From Strongyloides papillosus (lineage: Eukaryota > Nematoda > Chromadorea > Rhabditida > Strongyloididae): a DNA stretch of 64,000 nt. The position numbers and the translations under genes are program-made. Where the stretch lies: NCBI GenBank assembly GCA_005656395.1, contig SRSI01000071.1, positions 310,001 to 374,000 of the forward strand, read 5' to 3'. Shown piece by piece: positions 23,901-36,122 of this stretch; position 1 is the first letter of the stretch; every line of letters begins with the position of its first letter. The notes under the pieces are model-generated. The model saw only the letters and a program-made list of their open reading frames with translations, made no database searches and was not told where the DNA came from.

Positions 23901-24876
23901 GAAGCTAAGTCACTGAATGTAAATAATAAATAACCAAAACATAATATTGTAAATATGACATCTTTTTATACAGTAAAACTTAATAATATTAGTTAATATC
24001 TTTTTTTTGTACAGCTATCAGATTTGAATCTGCCCTAACGCAAAACGACTTTCTGGCGAGATTGCAAATATATATCTTTTTTTTTCTGTTATTTAAATAC
24101 TTTTTACGTAACGATGTAATTTTTAAAAATTTGATTTTTAAGTAAATTTTTGGATACAAAATCATAAAAACTGAAGAACCCGAATCTTGAAAATATTAAA
24201 TTTGAAAATAGCATGTTTAGGAATATATAAATATGTTTCTATCTAATTGAAGTCTTTCCGAGAAAAAATTTACATATAAAATGTTGAAAAAATAATTTAT
24301 AAATACACTAAAATTCTTTTGTAAGACTTAATCAATTTAGTTTTTCTTTTTACGAGAATATTTACATTTCATTTCTCTAAATATTTCATTTTTAATACTT
24401 TTGTTAATCACATTAAATCTTCTAGTATGCAAAAAATGCCTTGGCAAGCAAAAATCAAAGACCTACTTTTACACACATAAACGATAAATCAAGATGACAT
24501 ATTAATACAGGAAAAATATTAACTTCATATACCTATTCTGCGCGTTTATATGGCCTTTGAAAGCTTTCTACTATAATTGGGTGTTTCAAAAATTACGTTG
24601 TGAAACTTATACACTACTGCGTATGTTCTTCTTCTTTTTTTTGAGCATTTTGAAATATACAAATTTAAATTTTCAAAAATCTAATTTTAAAGTGGCTTTT
24701 TTGACACAAAATTATGAAAAATGAAGAACTGGAATCTTTAAAATGTTAAATTTAGCGTATTCGAAAATCTATGTATAGAAAATAAAAATATTAAAATCTT
24801 TCTGAAAGAAAAGTTCTAACAATATTATAATAATTCCTTTTTTAGTTAATATTGTTATTGTGCTGTTACAATAATA
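20997..24876. other. Long non-coding stretch
   Basis: Nearly 3.9 kb of A+T-rich DNA without a supportable ORF. It contains short inverted repeats at 22981-23085, listed separately. Otherwise nothing recognised. Confidence 0.4.
22981..23085. repeat. Pair of short perfect hairpins
   Basis: TGACAC-GCTA-GTGTCA (22981-22996) is a six-base-pair hairpin with a four-base loop. About 30 bases on, CAGATCTAGTTAA (23027-23039) is perfectly inverted at 23073-23085 around a 33-base loop. These may be the remains of a small foldback element. No function can be assigned. Confidence 0.6.
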
Positions 24877-25779
24877 TTAGGTTGGCGCATAAATAATGGC
24901 CACAAATTCTTACTACAATTTTCTATTGTAAAAAATTAAAATAAATAATTTCATATTAAAACAGTCTTTACGCAGAAATATAGGGGAACTTGCCCTGATT
25001 AACTTTGCATATTACCTTAATTTTTAAAAAAGTTATGTCCGATCTTAAAAATGCTATCAAAAAGGGAATTACGGGTAATTTTCTTACAAGAGTTCAAACT
25101 TAGACGTACTAGAGTTGAAGCATATCGAAATATAGTGAGTGTATAGGGGGAAGGGTCAACTTCTGAACGCTCTTTGCGTCGGTTGTTTGAGAAATTCCAA
25201 GGGAGTTAATTTTGTTCTTGATAATGAAGAGGGTAGAGGAAGACCCTTTACCACCAATACTCAGAATTAATGGAAGATTGTGGAACTAAATCTAAAGCAG
25301 TCACCAAGAGAGTTAAAATATATTGCCAGGAACTTAAGAAAATGAATGAAAAACTAAAAAAAACCATCCTGCCTTAAAAATAGGAATAACCCAATACTAT
25401 AGGATGCCAAGGTAAGATGTCATGTTTCAAGCTAATTTTAAAAAAACCCAATGAATTGAAATATGGAGCTCTATCTCATCCTTCATACTTCCTTGATCAC
25501 TTCTTTACAATTTTCGATTTGTTTGAGCATTTGGATGCCTTTTTCTAAGGATAAATTGTTTAAGAATCAGGATTCGGCAGAAAGCGATTTCAATGACTTT
25601 TTTAGATCCAAAAGTTCTGAATCTTATAAAACGGGGATTCAAAAGCTATTAGAACGTTGAGAAAAATGTTTAGATTCTAACGGGTATAATTTCGATAAGT
25701 TTATTTAACATAAACTTAAATAAATATTGTCTTAATTCATTTTTTCTCTCCGCGGCCATTTTTTATTCCTCAACCTAAT
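24877..25779 (+). mobile_element. Degenerate mariner element, deleted and full of stops
   Basis: Ends are imperfect inverted repeats: TTAGGTTGGCGCATAAATAA at the left, and AATTATTCCTCAACCTAA-like sequence at the right, next to TA. Plus-strand fragments match a mariner transposase. A helix-turn-helix piece (RRTRVEAYRNIVSV...GEGSTSERSLRRLFEKFQ then NEEGRGRPFTTN) lies at ~25090-25262, and a C-terminal piece (FFRSKSSESYKTGIQKLLER) at ~25598-25660. Several stops and frame changes interrupt it, and most of the catalytic region is missing. At about 0.9 kb it is shorter than a complete ~1.3 kb mariner. It is certainly inactive. Confidence 0.85.
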
Positions 25780-28700
25780 TATTAATTAGTAAAGAATAAG
25801 ATTTATAATAAATTTTGGTCTATATATATTTATGATATTATGATTATTTGATAGTTTAACTTCCCTAAATATGATATTTAAGTTAATTATAAAAATCTCA
25901 TCTTTAAGTATAGCTGTCAATGTCCTTAAAATAAGCATTTTTTTTCTCAATTTATTGATTATACAAAATTTATAATTTAAAAAATTTATACATCTTCAAT
26001 GTTGAATTAAAATAAACATTTATTATTGTAAAATATTATTAAGTGGTCTTTTCTTTTTATAATATATTTTAGTAACTTATAAAAATTTATTTTTATTATG
26101 AACGGAAATAAAAAATAATTAATATTTTGTAACATCTCCGTAAATGACTTATAATAATGAATCTTCAAATTAGTCATATAAACAAGGTTGTAATATCAGA
26201 CGATTATAATTTTATATAAAATTACCAGATATAAAAAAATATAATGATCATTCAAAACAAATAAAAATTTTATTTTTCGAATAAATACTGTAGATTTAAA
26301 GACACTACCATAAATCTTTAATGTTTATTAAAACTTCCTTTTAAAAACAACTAAAACGTATTGCATAAAAGAAGTTAAACTATTTGGAAGGAAAACATAA
26401 TAAATATATACAAAGAAAAGAATTAGTTGCTATTGCTTAAATGATTAAACATTTTATAGAACGCAGTGTATTTACAAAAATAATTTTTACGCTAATAAAA
26501 ATTATTTACTAGGACCAGTAGTAATTTTAAGCCTCATTTTTAATTAATCAACGATATTACTGTAAAGAAACAATAATAATATTAGTGATAATATTGATGA
26601 CAATAAAGGGATTAAATTTACTATACAAACTTAAAGAAAATGCTTATTCGTCATTTTAAGTTAACTTCATTTTATAAGAGTTGTTTTTTATATTTTATTT
26701 AATTTTTATATATTATTATAGAGTCGTCAACCCAATAAATTTATTACTTATTGACCAATAAAAAAATTACTATTATTCGATGTAAACGTTTTTTTCTCGT
26801 AAAAATTTATTAATTTAATAACCTATATATAGGTTTTAAAACACACTGTAAAAAAATTTAATATTTAAAGATTTAGATTTTTCTTCTTCAATAATTTTGT
26901 TTTAAAAAACTGCAAAAAATGAGATTTTTTAAAATTTACATTTATATATTGAAAGTACTCAAAAAATAATGAGGAACGATAAATGCATTACTATAGTTTT
27001 ATAGAGTAATTTTTGAGATACGTGATCATGCTCGAAAACTTTCAGAACACTAATGACAAGTTAAATGAAATATGAAACTAACATTTTTCCTGTAATAATA
27101 TGTCATCTAGAGGTATTTTTAGATTATATAAATTTCGCTTGTCCTACATATTTAAAATTGTCGGATATTTTAATGAAGCATGTTTAAAATATATTAAAAA
27201 TTTTTCTCCGTATTTTTCTTCTGTTATTTTAAGTGACACAGACCTTATAAACAAGATATTTTCTAGTTAAATTTTCAAGAAAATTTATAATTATAAATCA
27301 AAATATAACATTTGAATTTAATTATAACAATACAAAATTTACTTTTTGGGCTTACGTAAAAAAAAAGCCTTAATCATTAAAGAAGACAGTGAAAATCGAA
27401 CGGAAACACTTTTAACATTCAAAGAAATCTATTTCACATTTTGATAACTATAAAAAATATTAGCTTCTTTCCAAGATGTTATAAGTTGAATTAATTATTT
27501 CGATATTGAAAACTTTTTACAATTTATTAGCATGTCAAATGAATTGTTCTTGAAATCACGTTGTTAATAGCACAAATACCGCTTTTCATTATCAAAATAC
27601 AGCACTTTGTATAAACATACAAGCTAGTTTTAAAATTTAAAAAAAATTTAGCGTGTCAATCAGCTTTTCTCTTGAAACAAGATATGCATTTACAGAAGGA
27701 ATCACATTCACCGATTAAAAAAGTCATTTTATTTGTGAATCACAAAAAAAAAATTAAAAATTTTAAAGTGATAAAATTATGGTACATAAACAATATTTTA
27801 AAATATTTATTATTTTTTTCAGAGTAGATTGTTTTTTATATACTACTTAGCGATAAACTAATCTATTGCCTTTAGCGAGTCTATATTTTTTTTCGTAAGC
27901 ACACAGACCTTCATGTATGCGATAATTCTCCTATTCAATTACGATTATATACATTGTTATAGAAAAGTACTCAAATGGTATCAGTGTACGATCTATGTAC
28001 AAATAACAGAACAGAAATTTTAAACAGAAAAATAAGAGATGTTTTACCATAAAAAAATATCATTCATGAATTCGGATAAAAATGCATTTATATATTAGTA
28101 AGCTACTTTTCTTAAATTATCACAAGTGGGACATAGAATAGAATCTAGAGAAGACATTTTTTGCTGTAAAGAAACTAATATAATTATTTTAATATATTAA
28201 GATGTTTAAAAAATGTAATATTTACCGAATTTTTATTTTTTAGGAAAAGTTAATAGTGATTATTAAATTTGATATTGGTAACTTTACATATATCAAAATA
28301 GGAATCTCAATTATAATAATTAGATGTTTAGAATAAAGGAAAGAGATTCTATAAATTATTAAGATATAAAATTAACCGTAAGAAATTACCACAGTTAGTT
28401 GAAAAGCACGATTTTTATGCAAATTGATAATGTTAGTAGAATAAATAAAATGGCTTCTGCTTAAATGTGGTCATTTTCTGTAATAACTTCTTTTACTATT
28501 TTTATGCATTATTTCACCATTTCAGGACATATTCATGTAAAAATATAAATATTTAGCCTATTTGCAAATTATTTAACTTAGTGTGCCAAAAAGGAAAGTG
28601 AAAGATATTTTTTGCTGTTTTTTTACGCATTTACACTTTTTTGATCTTTATCTCTCTAAAAATATATTTTAAATTGCTAAGTTTGATAACTTTTATGTTA

Positions 28701-30714
28701 AATTACGTAAAATAAAATAAAACATTACTCAAATTTTTGGATTTAAGGCAAAAATTGTAAAACATTCAAATTAATAGTGAATATATAATTTAATTATAAA
28801 CATATAAATAATATTTATATTAACAGTTTGATGTTTTTAAGATACTGTCTTTTAATCAACAGATTCTATTAGAGTACTCTAAAATTTTGTTATATAATGA
28901 TGATTTTCCATTATAATACTCAAACAGCATAAAAAATAAGTTAGCTCTGTTTGAGCTAATGTTACTTGCAGAGTCCCATTATGTTGGAAGCTCCTAATTC
29001 TTCCTGAAATCTCAACAAAATCTTACATGTCTATCTACAAATATAGTTGGTTCAGATAATGTTTTTTGCGCTGTTTAAAATAACCTCTACCTTTGGAAAT
29101 TTATACCATTAGCAGTTTCTGACTATTAGTCATGTATGGAGACAAGCAACTCACTTATAACTAGAAACCAGATCATAAGAGGAATCTTTACTAATTAGAA
29201 TCTCTTCTTTTGAGATAGATATTCTGTTGCAAGATTTTTAACAACTTGGGTTTTCTGTGTTTCTCGATTATAGAGAGGGGCCGGTTATAAGCTCAAAACA
29301 TAGCTAACTAGGTGTTTATTTAACCCAGAAAATAGTTAAGTTTGTTAAACTCCGTAACTTAAACCGTCTGCTATGTATTACCACAAAGTAGAAGGTTAGT
29401 TTCATTCGTTAACAAGTTCTATTGCACTTTATACAATATAAAATTTAAGTTTTACTACTTTTATTTGTTATAACAGCCATTTTTGTGTAGAATACTAATT
29501 AATTGACATACTCTAGAGTAATGCTTTATGTTATACTGAATGAAATCAGTTTTGAGTAAATCTGTTGAAAGATTAATGAGATATGTAGCAATTTTTGAGT
29601 TTAATTAGAAAAGACATTAAATATGACTAATTTTGAATGTGTTTTTCGTGATTTTAATATTACTCTTTTGAAACCATTCGTGAATTGTAGTACAAAATTT
29701 TATGAGTCATTTACTGAAACTACTTATGCAAGATTCAGAGCTTAGATATTGAAGTCGTAGTTGATTTCGTGAAGAGTTAAAAATAACAATTGATTTATGT
29801 TCCTTTTTAATGTTTTTCTCAAAGCGCTTGCACTAAGTACCTCTTTTATAGTACATTATAAAAAATAATCTTTCTTATAGGTTTGAGGATACCTGAGTGT
29901 TTCTAATTTTTTTTTCGAATAGTTATAAGAAAAATTACATGTTTAATGTTTTTGGAATTAAATCAAAGATAAAATTATAAAAACTTCATAATTAATAAAA
30001 ATTACCACCAATAGTAGTTGTTCCTCTGACAATAACGTAACTACAAAATTTTTTTGTTCACTCTAAAAAATCGTTTTCCAATTATTTTAAAAACATTATT
30101 TTGTTTCAACAAATACTCTTACAATGTTTTATTCTATATATATATAAATATATATATTGTTATTATTACTTTAAATACTATATTAATCAATAACCTTCAA
30201 TTATGCAATATTAATAATAAAAAGGCGATTCATGATTAATTATATTATTTAAAATAAAAAGTAATATATTCAATATTGGATAGTATAATATATCATAAAA
30301 TATTTTTATATAAAATTGATTATTATGTTAAAAAATTTTCATTAGTTAACAAATAATTTGTTTTTATAACAATTTTTAAAATAGAATGACCTGGCGTGAT
30401 GTTAATTATTTGATAATTTTTTCATAAGCATAAAGGCTTGTAAAATAATTTTCAAAAATATTTCAAGATTATTTATTTTAGCTATTTTTAATAAATTAAT
30501 GAACAAGCTTTTTAAATAATTATAATTGTATAATCATATTTCTTAAAAGTAGGAAATAATGTTTACTGTTAATATTTAAAAAATAACTAATTAGGTGGTA
30601 ATCTTGTGAAATATGAGTCTTATAATTTCAATAGAAATTCGTACTTATAAAATAAATGACTATGATAAATATTGCCTTTTATATTAAATAATTTTTTGCT
30701 TAATTTTCTAATAA
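25780..30714. other. Long non-coding stretch between mariner relics
   Basis: About 4.9 kb. No supportable gene. The segment at ~28960-29400 is visibly less A+T-rich than its surroundings but shows no ORF or known repeat on either strand. Confidence 0.4.
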
Positions 30715-30716
30715 TA

Positions 30717-31606
30717 TTAGGTTGGTGCAAAAGTTCTGTCGTTTTTTTAACCGAAATTTTAGAAGGTTATAATTTTTATATAAAAATTACTTAATTTGTA
30801 ATATACTATTCATTATTATCAACAACTTGTCTTCAATTAGTAGCTACCTTACTGATTCCAGATTTGAAAAACTTCTTAACCTTTTTGAAGAAAGTTTCAA
30901 AAAAACCAATAAATACTTCATCAACTTTACAGAAGTGTCTACCATCCTAGAAGTTATGTAGAGATAAGAGTAGATAATGACTGGATAGATAAACATCGGG
31001 AGAATATGTTGTGTGCGAAAGAAATTCATAGCTTCTCTCATCTAAAGTTTTCCGACTCTTCAATGTCACACGTCGTCATACTGAAGAACAACTTTTTTAT
31101 CATTTTCTGAATTTTGTAACTTTTTTAGATATTTCTTGTCTAATTTTGATAGCATTTTACATTAAAGGTCATTAAAAGTAGTTTAGAATTGATAGAATCT
31201 CAAAAAATCTTCATTGGAAGCTGAAGCCATACAAATGAATGTTTCATCTTCAACATTCACTTCTTTGTCTTGAAACTTTGAGAAAGATTTTTACATAGTT
31301 CCAACATCTACTACATCTCTCCCCAATGCTACACATAAATTTCTAAAAGCATAAGTAGTCATTTGTCTCAGTTGGAGCTCTTAGAATACATAATGTCAAA
31401 AATGACTTTTGACTGACTTCATGTTTAGCAAAAGAAAATGTAGCATAGATAATATAACAATTTGCTATTATGTAAATTTTAAAGTAAAGAAGTGGCACAA
31501 TCTATCTATTTTAATGATCTAATTTTTTGTCAATTGTGATCATAAATTTTTGATGATAGAAAGTGATATTGAAAAAAACGGCAGAACCTTTTGCACCAAC
31601 CTAAAA
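30717..31606 (-). mobile_element. Second mariner-type element, degenerate
   Basis: Well-preserved terminal inverted repeats: TTAGGTTGGTGCAAAAGTTC at the left, and its inverted counterpart ending CACCAACCTAAAA at the right, each followed inward by a CTGYCGTTTTTTT block. TA lies at both flanks (30715-30716, 31607-31608). Minus-strand fragments near 30800-30920 resemble the transposase C-terminus (FFETFFKKVKKFFKSGISKV). The interior is deleted and interrupted by stops. The TIRs differ from those of the element at 24877, so it belongs to another mariner lineage. Inactive. Confidence 0.85.
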
Positions 31607-31608
31607 TA

Positions 31609-32696
31609 TTTATAGCTATGTTGTTTAAAATTTTAAAAATTATAAATTATTTCAAAGGTATATAAATATATAAAAGAATTTATTTGTATTGTCGACATTA
31701 TTTTTATACGACAAATAAAAAAATGATTTTTTGGAAATATTCTATGTAAAGTAAAAATTTCTCAAATTTGTGGAAACTTACGATCAAATACATAATTTTA
31801 TCTGTAATTCTACCAGTTGCTTTTGCAACAGCAATAAACGATGATTATAATATTTAAAATAAATGATTGAAAGCAATTTGAATGAGATGAAATTCCTATA
31901 ACTGACATGGCAAAATAAGGCAAAAAATTCAAATTATTTATTTGTAAAAATAATAGAAGCAGGAAAAGCAGCAACAGAAAATTGAATAAAGTTAAAGAGT
32001 TAAATTCTCTATCCAAAAATTGCAATAAATCGACAAAACAAAACATTAAAAATACTGATTAAAAAGCGTCAAAACTCATAAAAAAATTTGCAAAGACAAA
32101 ATCTTATTCTCTATATATACAGAAAAAAATGCGTCTAAAAAATTATTGGTAATTCACAGGAGAAATTATGAACATAAACCTAATGTACAAAGTAGAAAAA
32201 GGAAGTTTCAGAACATCAAAAAAAGATTAGAAAGAAGAACATTAGAGTTGTCAAAATATTAAAGTTATATGATAAAAGAAATAAAATTTTGTTGTTTTTA
32301 TAAAAATAAAAACATTTCACATTCAATGAAAACTAAAAATGCTGAACAATTGTTTTGGTATTTCACCCAATTTGCTTAATTTAAATAATTTTCTCAACAA
32401 AAATAAATTTTGTTTAAATTGAAGTCTAATCTCTGAAAAGAACAATATATATAAAGATTTATAAGATACCGAAATTAATACTATGATAGAATGTTATATT
32501 TTTTTGAAATAAGCAAGCCTAAAGACTTATTAAAATTCATTTTAGAATGCAGGTCATCATTAAATTTAAAAAAAAATTATTTTTTTAATGTAGTTCTTTT
32601 TATCCATACTACAAACACAGGTAATTTTATTAACACTATATTGAGATAATTTACTTTTATTTTTCTAAAAAGAAAGCAAAAAGAATAAAAACAAAT
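31609..32696. other. Intergenic, 3' side of the TTR genes
   Basis: A+T-rich with A-rich tracts near 32050-32330. A 78-residue open frame at 31810-32046 (-) is Leu/Phe repetitive and lacks any gene-like feature, so I do not call it. Confidence 0.4.
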
Positions 32697-33186
32697 TTAA
32701 TTGATACAATCTCTAGTTTCACCAGGCATTATAGCAGATAGATTAATTATACCTACGTCAAAAATCTTTTCTGGTTGATCCGACTCTTTAGTAACATAAT
32801 CTTGTGGAATTGTTATTGAAAACTTTCGGAGACATTCCTAAAATATATTATTAATAATTTTTTTTGTTAAATGGATAACTTACAACAGCTTCATCATTAC
32901 AATTATGATAAACATTTAATTTTGGATCAATAGTTGTAATTTCTGTTTCATTTCCAATAAGTTGGAATAATCCATCATGACCGGAGGCTCCTGTAGCCAT
33001 TAAATCATCTAAATCAAGAGTATCAACATCATAAAGTTTTACTTTTGCATTAAAGTAAGGAGCTCCATTGCATAAAAATTTTCCCTTAACTCCAGCAGAC
33101 TGTAATGTTCCAATTGTTGGCAATCCAAAAATAAAAACACTGATATTCCCAAGGAAAAGAGAGAGAAGGCAATTTTTAAGATTCAT
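32697..33186 (-). CDS. Transthyretin-like (TTR) family secreted protein, two exons
   Basis: Exons 33186-32884 and 32837-32697 with a 46-base intron encode 147 residues. Residues 1-~22 are a signal peptide, followed by the nematode TTR-like domain: IGTLQSAGVKGKFLCNG, AKVKLYDVDTLDLDDLMATG, GLFQLIGNETEITTIDPKLNVYHNC, then ECLRKFSITIPQDYV and a terminal Cys near GETRDCIN. TTR-like proteins are small secreted beta-sandwich proteins. Some bridge apoptotic cells to receptors, and many are released by parasitic nematodes. A paralogue of the same length sits directly upstream on the same strand (33671-34114). Intron position and phase were set by GT/AG and by alignment with that copy. Confidence 0.92.
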
Positions 33187-33670
33187 GTTTGCGCCTAAAT
33201 AAATAAAATGTTAGAAAATTTGATCTATAGATATTGCATTTAACCGAAATATAATATTTTTTACATAAAATAAAGTAGTAAAATTTGAAACGCTTTTATG
33301 ATTTAATATATTAGACAGAGACAGGAGAATTTGCACCGCCTTGATTAGATAAAAGATAAAAATTTAAATTTACAAAAAATATATGTATTCGCCATGTATA
33401 AAAGTTGAACGAATTTTGATAAATGTTTCCGTAATGATTGATAGATATTTGATAAATTTACTTTTTAAAGGTGACAACATAATATGAATAATTACATTTA
33501 TTATTTTAAACATTTTTAAAAGTGGCTGAAAATATTTAGTTGCAATATTTAACCTTTTACATAATAATAAAATCTTGTACTTTAAAGTATACAACTATTA
33601 ATGTAAGATTCAAATTTTATTATTTATAACATTTGAAATTAGATAAAATTACAAGAAATAAAAAATGAAA
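33187..33670. other. Spacer between the two TTR genes
   Basis: About 480 bases of A+T-rich DNA with the presumed promoter of the downstream TTR gene (- strand) and the 3' UTR of the upstream one. A 74-residue open frame here lacks any gene-like character. Confidence 0.45.
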
Positions 33671-34114
33671 TTAACGATTGAGGCAATCTCTTGATTCACC
33701 AGAGAATTTCCCATCTAAATTTAATGTACCAGCATCAAATGTTTTTGTTGGTTCTGGACCTTCAGAAACATAAGTATCTGGAATCATAATTGAGAATTTC
33801 TTTAAACATGGGACTGTTTCATCATTACAATCATGGTATACATTAAGTTTTGGGTCAATTGTACTTAATTCAGTTTCTTTTCCTGAGAGATGGAAAACAC
33901 CATCAGAATTTGTGACTCCTTCATCCATTAAATCATCAAGATCAATTCCTCTATCATCATCATACAATTTAACCTTAACACCAACAGCTGGCTTTCCATT
34001 ACATGTTAATTTTCCAGTAACAGCAGCAGATTGAACGCTACCAATAGATGGTAAACTATCAGTAAGACTTGAAAAAGCACCAACGATAAAAAAAACAGGA
34101 ATGAAGAATTTCAT
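33671..34114 (-). CDS. Transthyretin-like (TTR) family secreted protein, intronless
   Basis: 147 residues in one exon. The signal peptide is residues 1-~20. The TTR-like core is IGSVQSAAVTGKLTCNGKP, VKVKLYDDDRGIDLDDLMDEG, GVFHLSGKETELSTIDPKLN, VYHDCNDETVPCLKKFSIMI and DTYVSEG, ending GESRDCLNR. It aligns end to end with the neighbour at 32697-33186 and keeps the same cysteines. It lacks that gene's intron, which would fall between the TV and PC codons. Tandem duplication is clear. The direction of intron change is not decidable here. Confidence 0.94.
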   Translation of the reverse strand: MKFFIPVFFIVGAFSSLTDSLPSIGSVQSAAVTGKLTCNGKPAVGVKVKLYDDDRGIDLDDLMDEGVTNSDGVFHLSGKETELSTIDPKLNVYHDCNDETVPCLKKFSIMIPDTYVSEGPEPTKTFDAGTLNLDGKFSGESRDCLNR

Positions 34115-34900
34115 TGTAAAATAAAGAATGAATAATGTATCTCTAATTTTTACTTTATATAGTTAAACTTTTAACCTCTATAAATGAAAGGTTTAACAAT
34201 TATTGATGGTCTTTTTAAAAATAGTTGTATCTTTATTTTTACATCCACCCTACTATTTAATTTATTCTTTGCTACGCACCATGATAACTTTAAATTTTCC
34301 AAAGAAAATATATGTTTCATGACCTTGTCAATTTTTAAAACAACCATACTTCAAACAAAGTAAATTTTAAGATAAAAACAATTTACTTTTTGTTTTATTT
34401 TACTATTCATAGTAGAAAATGCATCATATTAATACTTATTCCTAACCTCGAAGCATATTAAAGTGGTTCCAGATTCAACAAAATTTTAAATAATAAAACT
34501 CGTTTTAACAGAGTGAAACGACCTCTTTTTTTAACTGATTTTAATGATTAATTTAAAAGGATAGCAAAACATTTTTCAAAATATTAAATTTATATAAAAT
34601 GATATCATTTTGCATTATTTCTAAAATTTTTATAAGAAAAAAGTGAGAAATTAAACATAATATAATTAAAATATTACCCTTAAAATATTATAACACTTGT
34701 ATACCATATTAATTTTTTTCTCCCCAACAATATCTTTTGATAAACCTATTTACCAAATAAAAATATTTATTAACGAGAAAATTTAAAAAAAATTAAGGTA
34801 ATTACAAATTTAAGCGGCACATTCGAGAGATATCATTTTAACAAAATAAACATTATCATCATTTCAATTACAATATAACTCTCTAATCTCTTCAAAAAAA
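34115..34900. other. Intergenic upstream of the second TTR gene
   Basis: About 0.8 kb, A+T-rich. The segment just above 34114 is the likely TTR promoter (- strand). No ORF or element recognised. Confidence 0.4.
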
Positions 34901-35498
34901 TCATGTATTTGGCATTAACATAAAAATTTTCGTGATAACATCCAGCCTAACTTCGTGCTCCAAAATTCTTTTATAACATTTATACATAATTTTATAAAAA
35001 TACAATTGTATGATAAAAAATAACAATGTACATGAAAATAAAATTATTTCTCCTATTTTTATTTTATTTTTACCAATAAATAATTCTACATTTGTTTGGT
35101 TTTCAAGGAACGTTATAAATAATATTGAGTTTGTAAAACGTAAATATCCAATAGATAATCCATATAAAAAAACTAATGATATTATTGTGACACTAAGTAC
35201 TAACTTTGGAATCATTAAAATTGATCTTTTTTTTACAATTCCAATGAAGTTTAAGATATTTGATATTATACTGAATGTTAAACATAATGAAAATATCATT
35301 GCAAGTAATGCTGCAATATGATTGGATCTAAAATATTATTTAGTAATAAAAAAAGTATTCAAAAACATACTTATCGTAGAAATATAATTTAACAAAATAA
35401 CCTGTGCAAGTAGAATTTATAAAAATATCAAAAATAGTTATTATAAAAACATTAGATAAACTTGAGTAAGAATCACTGTAACAGCATCCAAAAAGCAT
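34901..35498 (-). CDS. Small four-helix membrane protein of nematode type
   Basis: Exons 35498-35371 and 35327-34901 with a 43-base intron (phase 2) encode 184 residues. The N-terminus MLFGCCYSDSYSSLSN has the Cys pair typical of a large nematode family of small tetra-spanning proteins. Four hydrophobic segments follow, roughly VFIITIFDIFINSTCTGYF, IAALLAMIFSLCLTFSIISN, LVLSVTIISLVFLYGLSIGY and EIILFSCTLLFFIIQLYFY, then a basic cytosolic tail (YKCYKRILEHEVR). Function in this family is unknown to me. The first exon is short and was assigned from the in-frame ATG, the hydrophobic segment and the splice junction, so it is somewhat less certain than the second. Confidence 0.72.
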
Positions 35499-36122
35499 AC
35501 TTGAAATTTAAAAAAAAAAAAAGATGTTTTGTCGTTAAAAATTTGCCTTCCTTTTATCTGAACTATATATTATCAATTCTAAAACAATTTATCTGTTCTA
35601 AATTCGAAAAAAAATATTCAAGTCGTAGTAGCAGTTAAATTTCTTTCTTTTTATATGTTATCTTGTTTAAGAGATGTATATTTAAATTCTTATAAAACTT
35701 TATTAAGTTTCCCTTTACATTTTTCTTTTCCTAAAATAGTTCAAAATATTCATTTTTTTATAATGTAAATTTTAATAAATGATTATAAATTTTCAACACT
35801 TATAAATTGTAAATTTCCATTTTTCTTTATAAATATATAAATTTTTTAAAAACTTAATATAAATGTAGATTTAATAATTCTATAGGACGAATAAATAAAT
35901 AACTAATTAAAATATTGTTATCATTTCTTTTTTATTGTAAAACAACTTATCTTATCAGGATAAAAAGAAATAAGTATCTATCAGTTATATATTAATGTAA
36001 TATTACATAAAGGATTATATTAGTGATAGAATTTTATCAGTTTCATTGATTATAATAATCGTTAAAATTAATAAATATAAAGAATAGTTACATAATTTCT
36101 ATTAAAGAACATTTCTAAAAAT
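35499..36122. promoter_or_regulatory. Divergent promoter region
   Basis: About 0.6 kb between head-to-head genes, so it should hold both promoters. Several TATAAA/TATATA-like strings occur but none can be singled out. Confidence 0.4.

Noticed and set aside
25463..25660. 65-residue ORF as a gene
   Set aside because: Its end matches the C-terminus of a mariner transposase inside the relic at 24877-25779.
31810..32046. 78-residue Leu/Phe-rich minus-strand ORF
   Set aside because: It is antisense to A-rich low-complexity DNA, with no gene-like feature.
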